Below are positions 6,852-10,968 of a stretch of 10,968 nt of DNA, in pieces (the stretch's first letter is position 1; every line of letters starts with the position of its first letter). This DNA is from DAISJM01 sp036821485 (lineage in GTDB: Bacteria; Verrucomicrobiota; Kiritimatiellia; CAIQIC01; JAGNIJ01): the NCBI GenBank assembly GCA_036821485.1, contig DAISJM010000077.1, positions 1-10,968 on the forward strand, read 5' to 3'. Below the pieces are notes generated by a model. It did no database searches, was not told the origin of the DNA, and was given only the letters and a program-made list of their open reading frames with translations. The position numbers and the translations under genes were made by a program.

Positions 6852-7901
6852 TCATTGAACGTGGGCCTGTCGGTAATACCATGCCAAGGCCGTCGTCTGT
6901 CCCGTGACCTGATCATACGCGAAACGGGCGATCCACTGCTGGTAGTTGTCGGCAGGGTGATTCCATGTGTACGAGCCATTCTGCCATGAGGGAGACACGC
7001 TCAGCGCTCCCGTGGTCAGATTCCACGCGGTCATAAACGACCAGCGATTCACCGCGCTGCCCGCGATAGGCTGGCTGGTGTCGAAACTGCCATAGGTCAC
7101 CGCCCCTCCGCTCGAGCTGGTTCTGAACCAGAACGAGCTGGCCCAAGCACTCCAGCCGCCACGGCTGTCCTTGTAACGGACCGTCCAGTAATACAGCGTG
7201 TTCGCGCTCAAGCAGCCGGCAGGCACAGCTACGCTGGTCTTGTAGGCCGTGGTCTCACCGCTCTCGTACGCCGGACTGCTCCAGTCCGCGTTGTTGTCCA
7301 CCAGCCACTGGCTCGCAGCATGGCTGTCGCCGTCTGCGTCATAGAAAGCCGACGCTGACAGGATGGGCGTCACACTCTGGCCCGTCGCACCGTTGCTCGG
7401 ACTCGTCAGCGTGGGCTTCGAAGGCACCGTGTTCAGCACGACAAGCCGCCGGTTGAGCACGTAGGCCGTGTTGTTATTCTCATCGCTTTCGGCAATCAGT
7501 CCGTTGTAGTCCACGATATAACCCACATAGTAGGTCCCCGGAGGAATAGCGGCACTGACAGTGATCGACTGCGAGAAGGTCTGGTACGTACCGGCTGCGA
7601 GACTGCTGTAATAAACCCGGCCCACATAACGGTCGCCGGTCGTGATGATGGTGTCGGACGAGAGATACACCGCCACGTAGAACGCTCCGGCTGCCGTGCC
7701 ACCGGAGTTCTGCGCGGACCCCTGGAAAATCACGGACTGACCTGCGTAGATATTCGTCGGACTAAACCATCGGAATGCTGATCCACCATCCGCCAGATCC
7801 ACCGCCGCCCAAGCCGGGCCTACACCCAGTACAATGAGAATACCTGCGGCGACAGCCGCTGCTTGAAGAACCCGGTGCAGGCAAGACGACAACCTGTTCA
7901 T
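6852..7901 (-). CDS. Secreted CARDB + FN3-like + HVQ-domain protein (349 aa)
   Basis: First gene of the four-gene operon. It has a signal peptide (1-32, 'VGPAWA' before 'AVDL') and a CARDB-like domain (about 35-157: 'GSAQNSGGTAAGAFYVAVYL', 'PGTYYVGYIVDYN', 'ENNNT'). A fibronectin-III-like domain follows (about 160-262: 'SPSNGATGQSVTP', 'DADGDSHAASQW', 'LYYWTVRYKDSRGGWSAW'). A short Ser/Gly linker leads to the shared C-terminal domain (about 272-349: 'FMTAWNLTTGALSVSP', 'WNHP', 'QQWIARFAYDQVTGQT', 'LAWYYRQAHVQ'). I chose ATG 7901 because the signal peptide starts there, just behind a GGGGAGGGGG SD; the frame extends 26 codons further upstream without a signal sequence. Modular extracellular binding or adhesion is the likely theme (inference); no catalytic motif is visible. 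Confidence 0.88.
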   Translation of the reverse strand: MNRLSSCLHRVLQAAAVAAGILIVLGVGPAWAAVDLADGGSAFRWFSPTNIYAGQSVIFQGSAQNSGGTAAGAFYVAVYLSSDTIITTGDRYVGRVYYSSLAAGTYQTFSQSITVSAAIPPGTYYVGYIVDYNGLIAESDENNNTAYVLNRRLVVLNTVPSKPTLTSPSNGATGQSVTPILSASAFYDADGDSHAASQWLVDNNADWSSPAYESGETTAYKTSVAVPAGCLSANTLYYWTVRYKDSRGGWSAWASSFWFRTSSSGGAVTYGSFDTSQPIAGSAVNRWSFMTAWNLTTGALSVSPSWQNGSYTWNHPADNYQQWIARFAYDQVTGQTTALAWYYRQAHVQ

Positions 7902-7923
7902 ATGGCAACCCCCTCCCCTTGTA

Positions 7924-7954
7924 AGCATAGTGCCGACCAGTGCTGATAAGTCAA
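7924..7954 (-). promoter_or_regulatory. Candidate promoter of the four-gene operon
   Basis: On the minus strand there is a TTGACT -35-like element (7949-7954) and a TATGCT -10-like element (7924-7929), spaced 19 nt. This would place transcription start near 7917 and give a ~16-nt leader containing the strong SD of the 349-aa gene. The spacing is long for sigma-70. An alternative -10 (TATGAT, 7965-7970) has no good -35. Confidence 0.4.
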
Positions 7955-7964
7955 GCCCGCGGGC
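7955..7964. promoter_or_regulatory. 10-bp perfect palindrome GCCCGCGGGC
   Basis: A perfect GC palindrome directly abuts the upstream edge of the candidate -35 element of the operon. It could be an operator half or core, or chance in GC-rich DNA. No regulator is identified. Confidence 0.3.
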
Positions 7965-8028
7965 ATCATAAAACCACACCCCAAAATTCAGGCGCCAACC
8001 TGTTTCTCATTCACAGCGTTTTTCCGAG

Positions 8029-8057
8029 TTCAAACGTACCCCGTCATCCGCTATGCT
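8029..8057 (+). promoter_or_regulatory. Candidate leaderless promoter for the AddB-like gene
   Basis: TTCAAA (8029-8034) and TATGCT (8052-8057) are 17 nt apart, each matching four of six consensus positions. Start of transcription would be expected about 7 nt after the -10, which is at or next to the ATG at 8064. No Shine-Dalgarno is present before that ATG, which fits a leaderless message. Confidence 0.35.
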
Positions 8058-8063
8058 CCCGGC

Positions 8064-10968
8064 ATGCCTGAAGCGGATCTTGTCGTCTTCGTAACAGAAC
8101 TCGCACGCCGCCAATACCTGCGGCGCGCCGCTCTCGACAAGGGGTTTGTCGACGCTTCCCGTTTCCTCACCTTCACCCGCGTACGCTCTGCCTGCGTCGA
8201 AGCCGCCCGGGCGGCCGGCCACCTGGCTCAACCTGTCCTCAGCGATATCGCCCTCCGCATTCTCATCCTGCGCGCGGTCGAGGCAGCCCGCCCCACACTC
8301 GCACCCGGCGGGCGACTCAACTCGCTGACTGACATCGCACTCGCCGATACGCTCGCAACGCTGACCCGCACACTCGCACCCTTCGGCGAAGAAGCCGGAC
8401 CCATCCACCAGTGGCTCCTTGAACAACCCCCAGCCACAAAGTTGCATCAGCTCGGCTTGCTCTACTCCGTCTATCGCAACCATCTTGCCGCCTCCCATTC
8501 GGCCGATATGCGCGATGTCAACGCTGCCGTGCTCCGCCTGCTGCAAGGCGATCGCTCCCAATGGCCCCAACTGTTGCAGTCTCCGGCACGCATCGTGTTT
8601 CGATCGCTCCGCTGGCTGAACCCGTTCGAGGAGCGGCTCATAGCCGCCCTGAAGCGCGGACTCGGCGCTGACCGCGTCATTCTCTATTCAGCCCTGCCCC
8701 CCGCTCACGCCGAGAAGGTCGAGGATCGCCTTGCCTCACGCGTCCGCAGCGAGGTGATGATGGGCTCCGAGGATGCCTGGAGCGGCTGGGCCGAGGACCT
8801 TGGCGATGCCATGGAGATGGAAGATACATCCCTCGCCCTCGGCAGCTCCGACCGCATTTCGTTCTCTCGATCCGTCGGCCTCTATGGCGAGGTCGAGGAT
8901 CTCGCACGCCGCATCCGTTGGGAAATCGATGTGAAGGGCGTCGCCCCCGACCACATCGCCCTCGTGGTCCGCAACCTGTCCAACTACGCCGATGCCGTGA
9001 CCCACGTCTTCGCCCGCTTCGGCATCCCCTGCTTCTTCCGCCGCGGACTGCCCATCTCGTCCGCGCCGCTCGTCAAAACATTCCTCTCCCTGCTCTCGCT
9101 GCCGCTCGGCTCCGACCGTGAACGCTTCTGTGCTTTGCTCCAAAACGCGTCCCTTGTCTGGCCCAAGCTGAAGGATCCCGCGCTTCGCGCGGCCATCGCA
9201 CACGACATCCGCGCCGCTGCCGTCCCTCCCCGCGTCACTCCAGACACGCTCCGCCGCCGCCTCCGCACGTACTACGGCCGGCATCCGGAATCCGAAACCC
9301 GCGCGCGCTTTGTCGATGTGGTCGCCGAGGCCCTCACCCACCTGCGCGGACTTACGGAACCTGCCTCGTTTACCACTCACGCACGCCGCGCAATTAAGCT
9401 CGCAGCCGATTTCCGAATCGAGCCCTCGACGTGGGCACCCGAGGGATTGCCCCAGGATATTCTCCTCGGCAACCGCCGCGCGTTCGAAGCCGTCCTCCGG
9501 GCGCTCAGTGAAATCGCCGACGCAACGCAACGCGATGACAAGCCGCGGTCGCTGAGCGAGTTCTTCGACCTCCTTGAGCAATGCATCGAGAACCTCACCG
9601 TTTCGCCCGGCCACAGCACGGAAAGCGGCGTCTGGGTCATGAATCCATTCGATACAGCCGGGCTCCACTTTGAGGTCGTTCTTATCGGCGGCCTCAACGA
9701 GGGCGAGTTCCCCGCTCTGCCGCGGCAGGACTCCGTCTTCGGCGACGCCGAGCGCGACGCCATTCGCCTCGCGCTCAAGCAGAAGGGCATCGATCTGCCG
9801 CAATGGGCCTTGCCACTGTCCACGGTCCGCATCATCGAGGAAAAGGTCCTCTTCCTCATCAGCGTCGGCGCGGCCCGGCAGCGGTTGGTGCTGTCATACC
9901 AATCCGCCAACGCCGACGGGCAGGATCTCGTGCCGGGCAACTTTTTCCGCAGTCTCTGGAACATTGCCGGCGGCCCGGCATCCAGGAACGCGCATCTGAC
10001 AGAGTACGATGCGTGGCGCATTGCCGTCCTCGGTCCCGACTCCTATCTCGCGCGTTACATCACCGGTGAGGCTCACCTCGCCGAATACCAGCGGTCACCG
10101 ATCCCGGGCGAGTCGTTTCTGGCCACCATTCCGCTACCCCTCTGCCGGGCCGCAGACGAGGCACGCCAACGCATCGCCCGCTCGATCGACGAGCCCAATC
10201 TCGCTGGCGAAATCGCCCCATGGAGCACACCCCGGCCGCAAGCCAAACCCATGGCCCCTGCCCAATCCTTGCTTGATCGTCTGACCATCGAACTGGGTCG
10301 CGAGGATTTCTTCAATTCACCCCCATCCGCCCGCAAGCCATCCGAGCCATATTGCGGATTGCTCCGGTCCAATGCAGGCCGCGAACTCGCCACCGAATGG
10401 CTCCGCGCCCATGCCGAGGTCAGCCCAACCGGCCTGGAGAATCTTGCCCGCTGCCGCTATCGCTTTCTGCTCGGCGCCATGTTCCGCCTTGGTGCAATCC
10501 GCACACAGGAAGACGAACCCGACGCCGCCGACCGAGGCAATGTCATCCACGACATCATGGAAGCAATCTACCGGGCCCTCACCGGGGATGCCGCTGTGCT
10601 CAATCAACTTGATCCGGCAACGGCAAAACAATTCGCGGCCATTTGCACACCCCTCCACTGGGCCGTTCGCCAAACCGATGGCACCTGGCAACTCCACGAC
10701 TCGCGCCCGACCGGTGAACGCAGCCTGCCGCTCGCGACTCTCCAACCCGCAAGGCAGGAACTCTACGTCGAACTTGTGGATGCCGTTTGTGGCCTGTGCT
10801 TTGCCCTGGCTGAAGCGCCGGCGTCCGCAATCCGCCTCGGTGATCCCGGCATATGGGGCACCGAGAAGCCCAAGATCCGCCAGATCGCACTCAACTACAT
10901 GCTCGCGGACCTCGCAACGGCCTGTGATGAGCGCCGTTATCCCGCACTCTTCGAGCACCGCTTTGGAC
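8064..10968 (+). CDS. AddB/RecB-like PD-(D/E)XK nuclease family protein (3' partial)
   Basis: The frame runs without a stop from ATG 8064 to the window edge (968 complete codons). The start 'LVVFVTELARRQYLRR' resembles the region after the first strand of AddB-type inactivated helicases, but no Walker A (GxxGxGK[ST]) is visible. Residues about 526-556 carry the SF1-helicase-like segment 'NPFDTAGLHFEVVLIGGLNE' followed by 'GEFPALPRQD'. The C-terminal nuclease domain begins at 'LENLARCRYRF' (C797, the position of an Fe-S cysteine in AddB) and includes 'RGNVIHDIME' (H829, nuclease motif I). The last residues, 'LFEHRFG', match the conserved E-x-x-F-G that comes just before the G-x-I-D-R-x-D motif in this family, so the catalytic Asp and Glu-x-Lys should lie beyond the window. 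AddB-like proteins process DNA double-strand ends with an AddA helicase-nuclease, and an AddA partner may follow downstream (inference). Confidence 0.85.
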   Translation, partial: MPEADLVVFVTELARRQYLRRAALDKGFVDASRFLTFTRVRSACVEAARAAGHLAQPVLSDIALRILILRAVEAARPTLAPGGRLNSLTDIALADTLATLTRTLAPFGEEAGPIHQWLLEQPPATKLHQLGLLYSVYRNHLAASHSADMRDVNAAVLRLLQGDRSQWPQLLQSPARIVFRSLRWLNPFEERLIAALKRGLGADRVILYSALPPAHAEKVEDRLASRVRSEVMMGSEDAWSGWAEDLGDAMEMEDTSLALGSSDRISFSRSVGLYGEVEDLARRIRWEIDVKGVAPDHIALVVRNLSNYADAVTHVFARFGIPCFFRRGLPISSAPLVKTFLSLLSLPLGSDRERFCALLQNASLVWPKLKDPALRAAIAHDIRAAAVPPRVTPDTLRRRLRTYYGRHPESETRARFVDVVAEALTHLRGLTEPASFTTHARRAIKLAADFRIEPSTWAPEGLPQDILLGNRRAFEAVLRALSEIADATQRDDKPRSLSEFFDLLEQCIENLTVSPGHSTESGVWVMNPFDTAGLHFEVVLIGGLNEGEFPALPRQDSVFGDAERDAIRLALKQKGIDLPQWALPLSTVRIIEEKVLFLISVGAARQRLVLSYQSANADGQDLVPGNFFRSLWNIAGGPASRNAHLTEYDAWRIAVLGPDSYLARYITGEAHLAEYQRSPIPGESFLATIPLPLCRAADEARQRIARSIDEPNLAGEIAPWSTPRPQAKPMAPAQSLLDRLTIELGREDFFNSPPSARKPSEPYCGLLRSNAGRELATEWLRAHAEVSPTGLENLARCRYRFLLGAMFRLGAIRTQEDEPDAADRGNVIHDIMEAIYRALTGDAAVLNQLDPATAKQFAAICTPLHWAVRQTDGTWQLHDSRPTGERSLPLATLQPARQELYVELVDAVCGLCFALAEAPASAIRLGDPGIWGTEKPKIRQIALNYMLADLATACDERRYPALFEHRFG

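Larger units (their letters stand above)
5404..7088 (-). repeat. Four copies of an unrecognised ~77-aa C-terminal domain
   Basis: Copies lie at about 5407-5634, 5754-5987, 6505-6735 and 6855-7088, each at the 3' end of a separate gene. Invariant or near-invariant residues are TAWNL, GAL, an HP preceded by N or E, QQWIARF, a Tyr two residues after that Phe and then Q-x-x-G-x-T, LAWYY-x-Q and a terminal His-Val-Gln. The short-protein copies share 'TRELAWYYxQDHVQ' and the long-protein copies share 'LAWYYRQxHVQ', so two subfamilies exist. Confidence 0.85.

Noticed and set aside
7902..7979. 26-codon N-terminal extension of the 349-aa protein
   Set aside because: It precedes the signal peptide, contains the putative promoter and SD, and would bury the export signal.
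8007..8570. 187-codon minus-strand open frame spanning the start of the nuclease gene
   Set aside because: It has no signal peptide or domain and is antisense to the AddB-like N-terminus.
8736..9803. 355-codon minus-strand open frame within the nuclease gene
   Set aside because: The plus strand there encodes a continuous AddB-like protein with recognised motifs. The minus translation has no domain and looks like a complement of Asp/Glu/Arg-rich coding sequence.
10317..10958. 213-codon minus-strand open frame near the window end
   Set aside because: It is antisense to the nuclease domain region containing C797 and H829, with no independent protein signature.

Overview
The window is a GC-rich bacterial chromosome segment with long overlapping shadow frames on both strands. 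No RNA gene, transposase, CRISPR array or replication origin was seen. The lineage cannot be proven from the sequence. A giant secreted repeat protein with a 'YLVEEA...GPW...YYRI' C-terminal tail, the 'SPSNGATGQSVTP' type of FN3-like module and CARDB modules are all common in the Planctomycetes-Verrucomicrobia-Kiritimatiellota (PVC) group, so that is my tentative placement (inference).

Layout. (1) Positions 1-4188, plus strand: the 3' part (1395 residues) of a giant extracellular protein. It is built of ten ~90-residue Ig-like repeats and two complete ~165-residue jelly-roll-like modules, plus the end of a third. The order is [module tail]-4 Ig-module-4 Ig-module-2 Ig-C-terminal tail. The Ig units keep a 270-nt register and the higher-order unit recurs every 1575-1578 nt. 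(2) 4205-5386, plus strand, 16 nt downstream: a soluble PAS-HisKA_3-HATPase_c histidine kinase of the NarL/DegS-like class, with no response regulator in view. (3) 5404-7901, minus strand, convergent with the kinase and only 17 nt from its stop: a compact four-gene operon, transcribed right to left, of secreted proteins of 349, 104, 238 and 103 aa. All four end in the same ~77-residue domain, which I do not recognise, and all stop immediately after His-Val-Gln. Long proteins (signal peptide + CARDB +/- FN3-like + domain) alternate with short ones (signal peptide + domain), which looks like a duplicated long/short pair. (4) 7902-8063: a divergent promoter region. (5) 8064 to the window end, plus strand: an AddB/RecB-like PD-(D/E)XK nuclease family protein, cut by the window edge. 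It has no N-terminal Walker A motif.

How it fits together. The giant repeat protein and the four-gene operon both encode exported proteins and could form part of a cell-surface or extracellular system. The kinase between them is an obvious candidate regulator, but only proximity supports this. The AddB-like protein is probably an unrelated DNA-repair neighbour. The most novel item is the four-paralogue operon with the shared HVQ-terminal domain.
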